From an uncultured Blautia sp. (GTDB lineage: Bacteria > Bacillota > Clostridia > Lachnospirales > Lachnospiraceae), in the NCBI GenBank assembly GCA_938028845.1, contig CALIZJ010000101.1:1-5728 (forward strand): a stretch of DNA of 5,728 nt. The letters are read 5' to 3'. The position numbers and the translations under genes are program-made. Of the stretch, positions 5,681 to 5,728 are shown piece after piece; within the stretch, counting starts at the first letter, position 1, and each line of letters opens with the position of its first letter. Under the pieces are notes generated by a model that saw only the letters and a program-made list of their open reading frames with translations, made no database searches and had not been told where the DNA came from.

Positions 5681-5728
5681 GTAAAAAACTTTGTGGCTTT
5701 GGTAAAAAATGGCTCCTTTTTGGTAAGA
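5681..5728. repeat. 21-bp-phased GTAAAAAA repeats, cut off by the window end
   Basis: GTAAAAAA begins at 5681 and again at 5702, and GTAAGA begins at 5723, so three starts lie exactly 21 bp apart. The second and third are preceded by TTTG or TTTTG. The two full units share 12 of 21 bases by eye. Such phasing suits a dimeric regulator binding one DNA face, or the terminal region of an insertion sequence starting at the right edge. No gene is visible here. Confidence 0.35.

Noticed and set aside
1..5728. CRISPR array, toxin-antitoxin pair, tRNA or rRNA
   Set aside because: No regularly spaced long repeats, no paired small genes, and no cloverleaf or rRNA signature were seen on either strand.

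Overview
The window looks like chromosome of a low-to-mid GC Firmicute, most likely a Lachnospiraceae-type Clostridium. This is an inference. It rests on the split CpsC/CpsD tyrosine-kinase pair with a PHP-type CpsB phosphatase, purine-rich Shine-Dalgarno sites, and tight unidirectional operons. All confident genes are on the minus strand, so they are transcribed from high to low coordinates.

Left part (1-1896): the start of a capsule or exopolysaccharide operon in the order cpsB, cpsC, cpsD. A recognisable promoter (perfect TATAAT) precedes cpsB. CpsC is a two-helix membrane adaptor that activates the cytoplasmic tyrosine kinase CpsD, and CpsB removes the phosphates. Together they control polymer length and export. 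cpsD continues past the left edge; only its N-terminal 119 codons are here.

Middle part (1929-5088): a compact three-gene operon that ends at a strong 19-bp hairpin, which separates it from the capsule promoter. In transcription order it encodes a small P-loop kinase-like protein related to shikimate kinase but lacking the shikimate-binding glycines, a 565-residue helical protein of unknown function, and a TPR-like protein with a C-terminal SEC-C zinc motif. The first two genes overlap by 19 bases. This operon is the best candidate here for an undescribed system; its function cannot be told from sequence alone.

Right part (5089-5728): an intergenic region with a 12-bp inverted repeat and a possible plus-strand promoter, followed by a small plus-strand reading frame. 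That frame has a signal-peptide-like start and one cell-wall-binding-type repeat, and it may be decayed. After it come a long-range hairpin and 21-bp-phased GTAAAAAA repeats that run off the window and could be the edge of a mobile element. No tRNA, rRNA, CRISPR array or complete insertion sequence was seen.
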